A DNA stretch of 64,000 nucleotides from Eremophila alpestris peregrina (Eukaryota > Chordata > Aves > Passeriformes > Alaudidae): the NCBI GenBank assembly GCA_009792885.1, contig WMCF01000009.1, positions 1,775,054 through 1,839,053 on the forward strand, given 5' to 3'. Made by a program: the position numbers and the translations under genes. Positions within the stretch are counted from its first letter, which is position 1; every line of letters begins with the position of its first letter. This document shows positions 25,263-39,419 of this stretch, piece by piece. Below the pieces are notes generated by a model, which worked only from the letters and a program-made list of their open reading frames with translations, ran no database searches and was not told where the DNA came from.

Positions 25263-26084
25263 AGCACACACACCTAACACTCAACAGGAGCTATGGGAGT
25301 GCCTCAAATAGGTACAGGCTCCAACTTTTTACCCTAAAATGAATAATTTCTACATTATGGAGATCACTTTCAGCTCCTTCTGATGCCAAAGGGCTCACAG
25401 AATCCAGCCAAACTGCATGGTGCTTTTCACTGACAAGAATCCGAAAACTGCTCCAAGCTAAAAAACAAAACCAAAAACAGAGAGCAAATGAGAGTGTGAA
25501 AATTATGGAAATGCAGGTGGAAGGATTAGCCATAATCAGTAAGATTTTCCTGGCATTAGAAAAAGCCTCACAGTTCATTTAATTCTCACTGTGGATACTT
25601 CCTGAAGTTTTATTTCTCATTCTATTATAAGCATATTTATTTAGGCTTCTTATACTTTCCCCACTGAAATTTGTGCCAGTACTATCAGAGGCACAAACAC
25701 AAAAATACTTAATTTGAATCTTGCCCACTTCAGCCTTTTACTCTGTAATTATTGGTGCTAGACTAAGCTTTTAATTAATGTCTAGCCTGTATCTCTGGTA
25801 CCTTTCGAGATCAGTGAAACTGTTGCTGTTGGGGTTATTGTAGCTCTGTTGCTTGCCTGTTTTCTGTGTTTTACAGAATCTTAGTACGGAGGAAAGACTA
25901 CTCTCCTTTGCCCCAGAGTAGCACCTTCAGGATTGTGGGTACCTGTGTATGCTTTGCACAACTCTCCTGCACTAACATTTTACTGTTACTGGAGAGTTGT
26001 CCAGAGCAAACAAATGCATGCCATTAACACAGGTTTATGAAGTAGCTTGCTAACTCTGGGGTGCATCCAGCAGAGTGCAGTGAG

Positions 26085-26635
26085 CTAAGTGAGGGGGAAG
26101 AGACTGTCCTGCTCTCCCTGCACTGGTGCAGCCCCACATCGAGCTTTCTGTGCTGCTTTGGGTGCTTTGATGTAAGGACATCAAACTGTTACACTGTGTC
26201 CAGAGGAGGGGACCAGGATGATGAAAGGTCTGGAGGGCAAGAATTAAAAGGAGAGGCTGAGGTCACTTAGTTTGTTCAGTTGGGAAAAGAGAAGGCTGAG
26301 GGGTGACCTCCACAAGGGAGACAGTGGAGGGAGGGGTGCTGATCTCCTCTCTCTGGTGACCAGAGATGACAGGATGTGAGAGAATGGCATGAAGCTCCAT
26401 CAGGGAAAGTTCAGGATGGATATTTCAAAAAGGTGCTGTGTGGATGACCAGTCACTGGAACAGACACCCAGGGGAGTGCTCATGGAACCAAGTCTGCCAG
26501 AGTTCAAGGAATGTCTGGACAATGCTCTTGGTCATGGTTTAGTGTTAGATAGTCCTGTGAGGAGCAGGGAGTTGGACTTGGTGACCCATATGGGTCCCTT
26601 CCAAACTGAGATATTCTATGATCATTTCATATAAT
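26085..26635 (+). mobile_element. CR1 LINE 3' end
   Basis: Plus-strand CR1. GTCCAGAGGAGGGGACCAGG, GGTCTGGAGGGCAAG, GAAGGCTGAGGGGTGACCTC, and near the end GAGTTGGACTTGGTGACCC, GGGTCCCTTCCAAACTGAG, then ATTCTATGATCA, matching the CR1 3'-terminal ATTCTATG repeat. It is 5' truncated, as most avian CR1 copies are. The 81-codon frame at 26389-26634 is internal to it. Confidence 0.9.
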
Positions 26636-27429
26636 GATAACTCATGATAACACAGAGGAGAACAAGGACAGGAATGCAAGTTTCCAGTCTTGAAGTCATG
26701 TTTTAACTCTTTGATGTTCTAGCCTGCATCTTCCATTCCTGTTGTCCAGGAAAGGGTGCAGGACTAAAGGCTATCCTTGGACTTTTCTGAGTCAGCCCTA
26801 AGCAGTGTGCTCTGCTTTCAAAGCTTTCCTGTAAGTCAGTAATGGTGATCTGAATCCTACAAGAGTGTCTGAACAACAGAGATTTGGCATCATCATTTGC
26901 CTATCTTTCAGTTAGTTAGTTTTTTGGGGTTTTTTTATACTTCAGTGTATTTTAAGGAACAAATTTTCTGTGGTCAGAGTCTAGGAAAAGGAGCCCTAAT
27001 TCCAAAAGCATTCCCCAACAGCTCCTCAGGTGTTCTCTAGACATAGCTCTTCTTTTACAACAGCTTTCTGAAAAAGCTGAGCACTGACTTTTCATGTTTA
27101 TGCCTTTGGTATTTGTGGATGCTGTAAATTAGGCCAAAAGTGAAATCTTTAAGCTCAGGAAGGGTGTTTGGGACAATAGCCAACAGTAAATAGTTATCAA
27201 ATGATGGGCAAAAAATAAATATGGAAATTTGCAACTTCAAGTGTTTCAGCAAAATACTATGTAAAGATTTGTGAGTACCTGTATATTGTAATACTAATAT
27301 TTAGAACATTGTGAAAAAAAGATATAAAGTGCCCATATTTGTACATCTCAGTCTAAATTGCTGTCCAACCATTTCACTGCCTGGTGCTTCTCTTGGTGAA
27401 AGCACTTCACTTAAACATTTTGACTGTGA

Positions 27430-27627
27430 GAAGTATATCTCAAACAATGTTGGCTGAGGGTCTTCTTCGCTATCATAAGGTGTACATCCATTAACAAACA
27501 TACATGGAGATCCTTTTCCCTTGCTCAGCTGTCTTCTGGCAGTACACATAGAGCAAGTCCTCCATGCTTCCTTTCTGCTCCTCAGGGAAGTTTGCAGCAA
27601 TGAAGGAATTTCCTGAACTCTTTATAT
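27430..27627 (-). pseudogene. SPMIP4: candidate C7orf31 exon relic with a frameshift
   Basis: A strong acceptor on the minus strand (GGCTTTTTTTCTTTCAG, ending at 27628) opens an exon-like frame reading FIAANFPEEQKGSMEDLLY. Human C7orf31 has GAMFPTFTSPEDLY: A-x-F-P, S-x-E-D-L shared, then Lys/Arg-Thr and Gln/Glu. About 20 residues on, alignment resumes in another frame with PYDS against human AYDS, then P..(F/Y)E(I/L). The first frame ends at a TAA at 27491-27493. A one-base shift inside an alignable stretch fits a dead exon. A bird-specific unrelated exon is the alternative. Confidence 0.45.
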
Positions 27628-28099
27628 CTGAAAGAAAAAAAGCCAAAAACCCAAAATGTCTTTTGATAGCAGCAACAGTGATAGTTACCTGAAATCTTTT
27701 AAATAATGACAACTTGGCTCTATTTTCATGACTCTGACTTACTAAGCTTATTCTAGCTAATGCTATTAGGATGAACTGCCAGTAGGAGAAGTCAGTACAG
27801 CAGTGATTGGCAATTGTTTAATGAAGGTTGGGTCAAGTTTTGATCAGTGAGAGGAAGAAAGAAGGGGATAGATATGTGCAGCATGTGCATCTTGCAGTGT
27901 AATTGGGCATCAGCTGCCAGCACATACATACCTGCACTCTCAGTACTGCATAAGTAGCATATGGACAGCAAATATATGCAATAGCACAGATGGAAGCTTT
28001 AGCATCTAATTTCCACTCATTTCAGAATTTGTTACTTATGCCTTTGAAAACTTTCCCTCTCCATCCTAGAGAGGGGTGGAAATGTTATTGTTTAGTAGC

Positions 28100-31000
28100 T
28101 GTAGTTCATACTGAAGGAAAGCTGTGTTAGGCACTCACATGGATGTGCTAGAGGCTGAGGATACTCAGTGTGTTTCCATACACTGGTGTTATTTGAAATC
28201 AAGCAGTTTGACATGTATAATGAACCAAAAGAAGACTCTGATATGCCAGAGAGTATCAGAAAACTTTTCTGTTTCTCAGTTTCTGAAGGAACTCATTTAC
28301 AAGTTCTATCCAAAATTTTGCTCCCAGTCTGAAAGTAGCCAGGCAGATGCTACCAAGGCAGAAATATAGGGTATCAAGCTGCAGAAAAACCACCTTACCT
28401 TAGACATAAAAGAGAAGCATTGCATACAAAGGTCTGACCATCTATTTAGTTCAATGTGTTAAACTTAAAATATTTACAAGTCTTGTTCTCCCAAAGAAAT
28501 ATTTATGGCTGATATTGATCCAGTGATATTTGAGATCTCAATGACAATGAAAAATGCCTCTAGCCCAGAGATTATCAAAAGAGGGCTAAGGTGAACATAT
28601 TTTTAAAGTGTCTACTGTGAGCAATCCTGAAGAGTTGCAGCACTATAGACAATAATTTAATAGAAACTGTTAGGATTTCTAACTTCCACAAGAGTAGATT
28701 TATTCTGAATTCTGACAGACAGCTTGCAGCTTTCTGGCTATTTTCTTCTGAGAAAAAACCCACCCCACCAAAAAACTAATGTTCTGGGATCAAAACATCA
28801 GTTTGCTAGTGCCTTCTTTATTACTAAAAAGTTGCATTTTTCCCTTCAGATTTGTTTTGTATGTCATGTGGATCTCAAACCAGAGTGTAAGAATACAGTG
28901 CCTTAAATTATGAGCTTGTGAAGGTCTCCAGTAACTGTTTTGATCAGTGCATGAAGCCAACACATCTGAGGGTGTGTGCTGCCAACAGCTTCCAGCAGGT
29001 CTTGGAGGGAGAGTTCTTATTCATACTGGCATTTTAATCCAGGACTCCACTTTTGACATGAGTCTCCCAATGGTCTCTGTTTAGCAGTACCTTCGTCTTG
29101 GAGTACATGAACTAGGTTCCTTATGGATGTAATTATCTGAAGGCTGTGTTCCAGAAATACACTGGGAGGGTACCACAGCCACAAATGGACCCTTAATCCA
29201 AAGTAAAGTGCATCTGAAATGCATTTTTTCTGCACCTCAGGTACTCAGCACCCAGTGTTTCACCTAAACATCTTCTCCTGTAGTCCACAATACATGCCAA
29301 GTGACATAGTCACTGAGCAACTGCAGATTTGGAGTTAATTGAATATTTTTTGGAGTGGGATTGTCTGAATTTGTTTTTAAATGTTTCCCAATAAACATAT
29401 AAATAACTATACACATAATCTTAGGATATCAATGCTGAATCTATCTGATGATAGGATAAAATACACAGGATACCTTCTTTATATATATACACAACCTAGC
29501 ATTATTCAAATATATATACATGCTTCTGGTTATTCAGGGACACTGTCTAGCTATGCAAATATTGGTAACATATGCTCCAGTCCAAGAAAATAATGTAATA
29601 AAATTAATGGAATAATTATTTTTAAAAGCTGAGAACTGTTTTATTTATTTATTTATTTATTTGTATTTATGTGACTAGGAAGAAAAAGAAACATTTTAAA
29701 AACATATGATATTGTAAAACATGCAGACATCTTCTTTTCAGGTGTTGACTGGTGAGTTTGTGTGTTTACAGTAGCAGAAAAATGTAGCTTATTGCCTGTG
29801 TTACAATACAGATTTTCATGGTCACAGAGAAAAGAATGTTAAAACCTTGCTATGTGTATTTAATGTTTGTGCTTCAGAGTTGGGTCTAACATAGTTATCA
29901 TGTGAAAGGTGCTTTGCTGTTGCATTGCTTAATTTTTCTTTTTTCTGGGTATCCTGTGTAGCTAACATGATTCTTTCCTGGATATTCATTAAAATTTAGA
30001 TCAGGTCTATAATTCAGTGAACTCCCAAAGCTTTTAATAGTTAAAAGAGTGCAGATAGAAATTCATCAAATTCCTGCAATGCAAGGAATACCACAGAAAC
30101 TTGCCTCAGGGCAGATATGTAAGTGGGAGGCATCAAGACACAGTTTGACAAGTGTGATAATCCAATAAGTCAAAGTATTCTGACTGGAATTCAGATGTTG
30201 GATAGGAGACATTACAAATAATGAAAGAATTTATCAATAGTAATAAACCAGAAGGCTGCCAGAAAGATGGGAACTAAGACCTGATTTTGCTAACAATAGA
30301 GACAAAATCTCATATGAAAGAACACTGGACAACTTGAGGCTCACTCTGGAATCTGTTATGTATGGAAAAAATACAAATTTAGATTAAAAAAAAATTGTCA
30401 TGAGTGCCAAGCAGCATGGAAGCTCAGCTTTCCAGACCTTTAAAAATTGCAGGAATTCTGCAATATCCTGCCTCCCAGCTAATAATATAATTGAGCCTGT
30501 AAAATACAGTAAAAACACGTTGATTCCTGAAACTTACTGATTGCATACTGATGATTACAAAAGCTAAATGCAAGCTTCCTTTAATTTTAAATTTTAATTT
30601 AAAAGTTTATTTCAGTAATTCTAGGTCAAACTCTAATCTACAGGAAAAAAGCCATTTAAAACAGAAGTGGATACCGTGATAAATGATTTGTGAAATATGC
30701 TCATTTTTTCCAAATTAGAAATGCAATATATGTGTTCATTTTATTCTTTATGAAAATTATTTCAGGAGATTTTGAGTGCTAAAGCCACAGTATAATTTAC
30801 TTCTGCTGTCCTCTTTTCAGCTGGAATGAACATATTTCCTAGGGAACTGACAGACTATTGCACAAAGTAGAATATATTCTGTTTCATTAAAGCAAAAAGA
30901 AATAAATAAGTGTCCAGCCAGAAAAACAGAAGAAAATGCTTTCAGTAACAGTAAATTGATATCAAATACTTCTCATAGAATAATTTTCCTTTACAAGTTC

Positions 31001-34000
31001 TGTTCTTACCTGTCTTTTGAGACAGTTGGACAAGCAAGGAATTTGAAAGATAGTACCACATTCGAATTGAAGGCTTTTGATTGGATTCCAGGTCTCTCAT
31101 GTTTTTGGTAATGTTGGGGCAAGTTATGTAGTAGCATTGTGTTTCATACTTGAACTTTTAGGGGCAGATGCAGGATAAAATACCAGAGAATTTGTTACTG
31201 CATCTGGATACTGAGGAGAAAACAGGTGAGTTCTGTCTAATTCTGGCAAGTGTCAACAAGAAACAATGGTTGCTTTTACTACTACTACTGGTTATTTGTA
31301 CCAGGTTATAAAACAAAGCAAACATAAAAACAAAATGAAAAGAAGCAGATTAAAGAGGCGTGGTACTATTGCTTTGTGTTACTGATGAACAGAAGCTGGA
31401 AATAAGCTTTCAAGTAAGAGCAGAAAGTTTGGACTTGCACAGAAAAGGACTTATGCACAGAAAGTCTCACTTGGTGAATTCATTTTCACTGTAAAGTTCT
31501 AGTCCCACTCTGAAAAAGACATTAAACTCATGATACTTTTAATGGAAAATTCTTTTTTCCTTAATTGCCATGGTTTTTGTCACTACATCTGTACTTAGGG
31601 GAAATGCTTCAGGCCTCCTTTCACTTGAGCAAATTTGTATTTCAACCCTGGTGGATCAGCTGTTTGTGAGGAGAGGAGCTGTACTAGGTCAGTGTAAGCC
31701 TCTGAGCTCTCCAGAAATTCATGCAGGCATTGATATCTAAACAAGTTGCCTCTGCTTTGAGCTGCTCTCTTGTTCAAGACAAAAGCACCAGGACTTTTAC
31801 TTTCTATCAGATGAAGCTTTGGTTCACAGTGACAAAGAGTCTTCTCAAAAAAACACCATCAGCTTCTTAGACGAAGTAGACAAAGAAGCACTACTGCTTC
31901 CTTTCCCATCCACCAAGAGCCAGCAGAGCACTCCCTTGTATCTGAGCCTGCTTCTTCTGGGACAATTCTGAGGAAGCCCTCAGGAACCTGTGTGCTCCAT
32001 GACAAGCAGAGTGTGTAATAATGGCTAGATAAGTTCTCAAAGGGAAGCACTGAATTCGCTCTCCACACACTGTGATAAGATTCCTTTTGGCTAAAAACCA
32101 ATGGCTCATCATACAAAGAAGGCTGAGACACCTTTGTTTTACCTCCTTACATTCTGAGTTGTACTTTTAAGACTTCTGTGTTGCTCTGCACTTAATGATC
32201 CACTATCCTTTGGATATAGACCTTACAATGGGAAGAAGAGTCTGAGTAGAGTCTCAAGGAGAAAGGAGCAATTTATATTCATCTGACTGGTACATGTTTG
32301 CTATCCTGACTTTAGCAAAACTTGGACAAAAAGGACATTTTAAACAAGTCCTCTTCTTCTCTGGCATATGTAAGTAAAATGCAAAAGATTTTGCTTTGCC
32401 TTATTAAAATAGGGAACTAATTTAAAAATATTTGAAGGATGTTATTCTTCCAGGATGTCTGGGAGTTCTGGCCATATGTTTTTGAAGAAAAGAAGTTGAT
32501 ATAGCATATTCAAGTGGAAAAACCTAAACTAATTCTATCATGCTGGCAATTTATAGAGTATTGGGGAGGTCTGTTAGGGTATCTCTATGAACACTATGGG
32601 AATCTTGCACTGATGACTCAGACTCAAGTACAACTGGCTTGCAATGAGAAAAAAGTTCTGAGTTGTTGATCCATAATCTGCAAGTGGGCAAGAAACAGAA
32701 ATCACACTTTCCTTCCAGCAGAACTGCTGTGGCTCTATAATGCAATTCAGTTCTGAGCCCACATTGTTCAGACCCCAGTGGAATTTCCTTTCCAGTTTTA
32801 TTAGCCTTTCTCAGAAATTTATTTCTGGCTGCCAGAATTACAGATGGAGCCTGTGACATTTTTTACCCCTGCCTGTTGCACATACAGGGAGGTACCACAT
32901 TTCATGAGTTCTCTTTGCAACTCCATGACAGCAGCTGCCCACTGAAGTGGGGATCTATGCCATCAATTTTACTTCATCAGTCTCCTAGCATCAAGCATCA
33001 TCCATAGCACCAGACCATGCTTTGGACTGCACTCAGCTTCGAATCCATAGTGTACATGCAGACTTAAACCCATCTGCAGTCTTACCCAGCACACCAGCAC
33101 CGATTCACAGTAATCCACACTTCCTCATCAAAAGGCTTCTGAACATGTATGTCCCATGTCCCTGCAGCTGCACTGGTCCCAAACCACCATTCAAAACCTA
33201 AAACTTGCCTTCAGCTCCAGAAAATTAGTTCCTTGCACAGCACTTCCAGGTGGCTGGCTCGGGGACCTCAAGTTTGTAGTCACTGACACCTCCCTTTAGG
33301 AGCAGGGCCCAGACCAAGGGTCGAGACATCCCTAAGAACAGTGCTCTCAGTGCTTGGACACAGTCCAAGGCATGAAGAGGAGCCCACACTGTCTGTTCAG
33401 TTCTGTTCCCTGGCAAACTGGCCCAATTCCTTGGCAGAAGAATCCAAGAGGATTTTAGCTCAGTGACCAAAGTCACAAGTCCTTATTGCTCCAGGGGAAA
33501 TCACCCACAAAGGAAATCAGTAGTTTCCAGGATGATATCTCTCCAAAGCAGGAGCCATCATCATACACATTTCAGCCCCAGAGCTTTCAGAAATCCATGG
33601 TCAAGAGAATTAATTACCTCACTGGGAAGCTTTGCTGAGGATAAGCTCCCAGTGGGAGGAAGTAGGAAGGTATAGGAAAATGATACATAATTATTTTGAG
33701 AAATGATACCTAAGTAAAAATTGATTTCTAAATGTAACAAATTTTGTCCTTACAGGACCCTAAAGAAATATTTTTCCAACACAGGAGACAATATTTGGAG
33801 ATCAGTCCCTCTCTTCCCAACCTTCATTGTCTGTCTCTTTGGAAGAAAAGTGTTAGTAGGAAACTGTGTGGGGCTGAACTCTGAACTAAGCTTTCTTATT
33901 CAGTGCACTGCACTGTGACTAGGCTTTGGTCCGTGTTCTGGTAGTATTTGACATCTCAGCAAGAGGATGTTGGGGATTGTCTGGAGTGAGGCAGCTGGTG

Positions 34001-34760
34001 ATTTAACTGTTAACTGTCAACAGTGTTTAACTGTTGAATGGGGTGGAAGGATGTTAGAGCAAACCTGGGAGCTGGGATCCAAGACACACATAGGTCATGT
34101 GCAGTTTTACCTCTCATGAATAAAGCAATAAACACAGCCACAAACCAAGACAGTTTGTTGCAGAAAATTTGATTGGAAAGAATTGAGTGAAGTCATGTGG
34201 ATGTTGGTTCAATTCTTGGCAAATTGGCTGAGCCTAGTTTCAAGCAAGATTTCAAGCAAGGCAGCACAGCAGCAAGACTTCAGTGAAGTGCCATTTTTTA
34301 CTCCTATTCTTGGAGATACCAATATCCTTTGCTAAGGTATGGTGTGGGATGTTCACACCATCCTTCAAAACAGTTGGAGCTGGCCACCACTGGTGGAGTT
34401 TGGATTCTGGTTAGTTGGCTTGCTGGATGTTTTTGCCTTCCTGTGTTTGATAGACAAGGTAATAGATTTTGATCTGTTTTACTTTCTTCTGCTGACCTTT
34501 TATTTTCTCTCAATGTGTTTTCTGTTTGGCTTGAATTGGCATCAAAATAAATGGATGCATTTGAAAAGAGTGTTTTTTCTTTTTTTTTTTTTTTCACCAG
34601 TGAGAGCACAACTAGCTAGAGGTCCTGCTTTTCTTGGAAAAGCAGAGTGAAAAAAGCTGGGAGCATGTCTTTTGGCATATAATTTTTCTGTATACTTATT
34701 AAATGCACTATTGTGTTATTAATAACCAGTCAAGCCAGTAATTAGTTTATTATTATTTTG
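28100..34760. other. non-coding interval with simple repeats
   Basis: Contains a (TTTA)n run at about 29639-29662 and short A/T tracts. Open frames at 31595-31777, 31859-32131 and 32551-32859 (minus) and 33225-33476 (minus) are under 105 codons. None has a convincing family match, a clear splice context or a start context. Confidence 0.5.
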
Positions 34761-34770
34761 AACCAGTGAT

Positions 34771-34988
34771 TTGTTTCAAACCTGGATGGTTTGGCCATCA
34801 TATTAAAGTGAACTAAGCTTTAAAGTTTGTGCCTTGTGCAAGTGATACAGCTGTATCAGTGATTTCCAGAGTTTTAAACCTGGATTTGTTTTAAACCTGG
34901 ATGGTTTGGCCATCATACTAAAGTGAACTAAGCTTTAAAGTTTGTGCCTTGTGCAAGTGATACAGCTGTATCAGTGATTTCCAGAGTT
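34771..34988 (+). repeat. 115-bp tandem duplication, two copies
   Basis: 34771-34873 recurs at 34886-34988 (period 115 bp) with two visible differences: C/T at 34777/34892 and T/C at 34802/34917. Each copy carries the palindrome GATACAGCTGTATC. AAACCTGGAT occurs three times across the junction (once within each copy and once between them), suggesting that short repeat seeded the duplication. Near-identity implies a recent event. Confidence 0.95.
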
Positions 34989-35479
34989 CACAAGTTTAAT
35001 ATATTCTGAAAAAAAAATTATTTCAGTATGTCTTTTTCATGCTCCATCTTACTCTAGAGCTGAATGTTTGGAAAGGCTCAGCAGAATATTTTCCTTCATT
35101 TCATTAATTACTCAACTGTTGAAAAATGTCTGTTATTTCCTTCCAAAAATATACTGTGGAAGAATTAGAGTTGTGGTTTTAACATACAGTGGAAATGAGC
35201 TACCTCAGCTATTGTTACAGAGTGTGCTGACTAGAAGAGAAATGCTTAGGACATCAGTTCTACACTCCGAATCTTCACACAAAAAGGTCATCCCCCACTT
35301 GTAAATCTATCAGTACCTAAGTTGTGTGTTTCACTGCCACCTGTATTTCCACATTACTGAATTTCTTTGGAAAAAAAACTAATTGGGAGGATGAAGGTCC
35401 TTGATACATCTCTGTATAGCTTCCTTACCTTGCAGTGGATGTCCTGTGCTGATGGAGCAATGGTGTCAGGGAAAGATGG

Positions 35480-36860
35480 ATATCACAAAATCACAGAATG
35501 CTTGAGGTGGGAGGGGACTTCTGATGGTCACCTGGTGCAACCCCTGCTCGGGCAAGGCCACCTCTAGTAGGCTGCCTGTGGCCATGTTTCCAAGGAGGGA
35601 AGAGTTCACACCCTCTCTGGGCTCAGTCACTCTCACAGTCTGAAGTGCTTCCCTATATCCAGGTGAACCATCCTGTGTTTCAGTTGGTGCCATCACCTCT
35701 GGTCTTCTCACTAGGCACAAATGAAAAGTGTGGTTCCATCTTCTTTTGCAACCTCCCTTCAGGTGTTTGTACACTTTGATGAGATCCTCCCTGAGCCTTT
35801 TCTTCTCCAGGCTGCACAGTTCCTCTGCTCAGCCTTTCATCATATGAGAAATGTTCTAGACCCTTCATTAGCTTAGTGGCCTTTCACTGGACTTGCTCCA
35901 GTAGCTCCATCTCCTTTGTTCTGGGAAGATCTGAACTGGACACAGTACTCCAGATTTGGTCCCACCAGTGCTGAGTAGAGTGGAAGAGCCACTTCCCTCA
36001 AAGTGCTGTCCACTCCTCCGCATGCAGTCCCAGATACTGTTTGCTTTCCTTCTAGTAAAGGCCGTTTGTTGCCCTCTGTACAACTTGGTGTCCACCAGCA
36101 CCCCAGTCCTTCCTGCAAAGCTGCTTTCCAGCTGGTCAGTTGCAGCATGTGCTGGTCCTCCTCGAAGCATGGGCCTGTTCCTCCCTACATGCAAGACTTT
36201 CCATTTACCTTTGTTGAACTGCATGAGTTGTGGAATTGCATGTCAGTCCATTACTCCAGCCTGTTCAGATCCCTTTAGTTGGCATCATGAACCTCACAAT
36301 CTTCTACCATCAGCTAACTTGCTGAGGATACGCTGTGCCCCATCACTCAGATAATTATGAAAATATTGAGCAGGTCTGTCCCCAGTATTGTTTCCTGGGG
36401 TACATTGCTCAGTATTGGTCTCCAATTAGACTTTGTATCACTGGTCATCACCCTCTGGCCCCTGCCATTCAGCCAGTTTTCATTCTCATTCAGGCCATAA
36501 TTCATCATCTCCTTTATGTGTGGATCTTACGGGGAACAGTGTCAAAAGCATGACTTAAGTCAAGGTAGACAATGTTCATTGTCCTGACCATGTCTGTCAT
36601 TTCATTGTAGAATATCATCAGGTCAGTCAACCATTACTTTCATTTGGTGAGTCCATGCATCTTGCCCTTCATGTGCCTGGAAGTTGTTTCCAGGATGAGT
36701 GGCTCTGTACCTTCTTAGGGCTGGAAATGAGTCTGACCAGCCTGCAGTTCTGTGGCTCCTTCCATAATTGTTCAAAGTTTAGAGTGGCCTCAAGATACCA
36801 GCCAGCTCCTTCAGCACTCCCCCCAATAGGGCCCGTAGACTTGTGGATGTGTGTTTTAAA
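35480..36860 (-). mobile_element. CR1 LINE, 1.4 kb, with C-terminal RT-ORF remains
   Basis: The minus strand reads CR1 ORF2 C-terminal sequence in pieces: MQFNKGKWKVLHVGRNRPML, then LPLYSALVGPNLEYCVQF, and further on GLEHFSYDERL. Frameshifts and stops separate them. The 3' end lies near 35480 (ATCACAGAATGC, reverse of the terminal repeat zone). The 5' side reaches the segment typical of CR1 'cagccagctcctt ... gactTGTGGATGTG' near 36860. No intact polymerase frame remains. Confidence 0.9.
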
Positions 36861-39419
36861 GGCTTTTCAAAGACTGCTAAGTAAAAAACTCTTGTGCTTT
36901 TGGTCCTGTCTTTTGTCATGAAGAATATAGAGAATAAACTTTTCACAACCAGTTCTGCTTCTAAAATGCTGTAAAGACCAGAAGTCCAAAGCAGAAATGA
37001 GGTGGTATTAAGAAGTATGATCATTCCAGAATTCTTCCCAGGCTATTCAGGAAACCCAGAAAAAGGTGGTTTCAACCCAGACGTAAAAATGACAATTATA
37101 AGCCTGACAACTTTACTACTCCAGCTCTCTACCTAAGCATATTAAAAATGTCCTGCAGTGAGTTCTCCTTGTAGTGCTTCCATTTCTACGTCTCCATGTT
37201 TTTTCTTGAGAGCTTGCCCACTGCTTTCCTCTCTTCTCCACTGTCTTGCTGATTGCTCGCTCCTGTAATCCCACACTCAGGTCCTGTCCAAGGTTATTCC
37301 CATGCTCTTGCAATTATGTGGAAAATGGGATAAAGAAAATGATCCCTTTTGCTGGGGCAGAGAGACGAAGGAGCTTTACAACAAGGAACTGAAAGCATCA
37401 TCCACCTTCTTAAGCAAAATATTCCACTTCCAGGGACTAAAAATCACTTGGTGGCTTTCACAGACAGATAAAATACTAATTTGTGTTTATCTGTGGTATA
37501 TATATGATCTCAGGGCAAGGATCTTATAACCCTCCCCTTGACTAATACAGAAAAGATGAAGACTTGCTGAGGTAAGCCAATAGCCCCTCCATGCTGAAAC
37601 TCTGTATACTTCAGATGGTGACATGGGACAGAGCCAGTGGAAACCAAAAACTGAAACATGTTTCTAAGTGAAGACAGCTATGTTACCTACATAGTAGTTG
37701 GTCAAGAAAAGGTGAGGGCAGTTAAGTAGAGAGAAAATTATTTTATCTAATTCTTTTTGTTTTCACCTACAACAGTGGTGGAAAAAAATAGAGGGATGTG
37801 AGCATTTCAGTGAATAAGACAGAGACATCATTCTCTGGACTTCCCACTGATTTTGATAGCCACAATATTGCGAGGGCTACAGAGGCAGATCAGATCCAAA
37901 AAGAACCAAAGCAAGCTGTTTATTGAAGTGAGAAATTATACATATTCTTATCCTTAAGCTGGTGTTAAAAGGCAAAAGTTAGAAAGCATTGCTAGGCAGA
38001 TTAATACACACTGCAACAAATCCTCTCATCAGGCTTTATGTCAAATGCCACTGTAATTTCCTTTTTTAAAATTTATTTGTTCTAGGAATGGTTATTAAAA
38101 GAAAATTGAGATGACCCGAGTTGCTAAGGTTTAAACATGTTCATGAGATAGATTTTGTAAAGGAAATGCTGTAGTTTCTATTTTCCTAACTCCTCCAGGA
38201 GTTTGTCAGGCTAATTTACATCCCAGGTTCTGAGGGAATGCACGACTCTCCCCAAAATCAGGCTTTACAAGGAATGTTATTTCTGCCCTCTCGTGGCCAC
38301 AGACCATTTTGCAGTTTTGCATCGACGAGAATTCCAGACTAGAATCACATTTCGGTAATTGCAAACTGCTTTTACTTTAGAGAACAGCCATACATTTTGT
38401 ATCTGCGAGTCAGTTTTCCCGTACAAAATATATTTATGTATATTTTTCATTTAAATATAATAGTTGATTATTTGGATTATCAAATTAATTACATAAAATT
38501 CTTCTAGTTTATGTCATAACCCAGAATATGAAGCTGTGATATGTGATTATATATATGAAGCCACACACAATATTGTGCCAGTGCCAAAATGTGCACCATC
38601 TGTACTTAGCAGCAGAAGGAAATAAGACCCAGAAAGAATTTATCACTAGTTACACATTTGAGATGGGGGTGGGCTCTGAAATCCTCCAGCCCCGCCCTGG
38701 ATTCATAAAATCGTATGCGGTATAAATATGTGCAAGAACATATTTGATAGGAAATGTGGAACTTCCTGAAACATGTGGTGGTGGCTGAGCAGACCCAGGA
38801 AGAACCTTCCGAAAACTGTCTGCTCTTTTCCCCTCCCCTGCTCTTTCTGCAGACTGACACGTCAAGAGTAATTCAGGATCACCTGGGTTCACACATCTTT
38901 CCAGATTCCATAAGCCATATGTGATCCCAGTATAACTAGACTTTAGGCTGCTCTGGAGTACCTCCACTGGTATTTAATTTCCACACAGGAATCTAAATTA
39001 AACTTCTGACTTTTCTTTCATAGCTTCCAAAAGAAATCAGCTGCTGAAATGGGCTGTAAAATTTCATTTGAAATGTGTCTTGAGGGACGGCAAACCTGCA
39101 CATCTCAGAATTGATGGTGGTCTCTAAAGGAAAGTAGGTACTTAGTCAAAATGGTTACTGCACTCAAAGACAGGCTCAGCACCAAACATGTGCTTTTATG
39201 TTTTTCTTGAGCCGCTCTTTTCAACATCAAAGTTCAAAGAAAGTTTGTCTCCATTCTTTTACAAATAAATTTCTCCACATTGGCCACAGAACAAATTCCA
39301 AATACTTTTACTGCCCCAAGATATGGATGTATTTTCAGTACTCACAGAATTAATCAGGTAAGAGAAGCAGATTATTTCTAAAATTCCCCTCTGTTCTCCT
39401 TCCCAAATTGATGCAAATA

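Noticed and set aside
31595..31777. Minus-strand frame with QSRGNLFRYQ, resembling human C7orf31 KTRGNPYRYE
   Set aside because: It is out of order relative to the 27.5-kb fragment, which already covers this part of the protein. The similarity is confined to about eight residues and no splice site fits.
35868..36224. 118-codon minus-strand frame beginning MQFNKGKWKVLHVG
   Set aside because: This is CR1 ORF2 C-terminal sequence with frameshifts, covered by the CR1 call, not a host gene.
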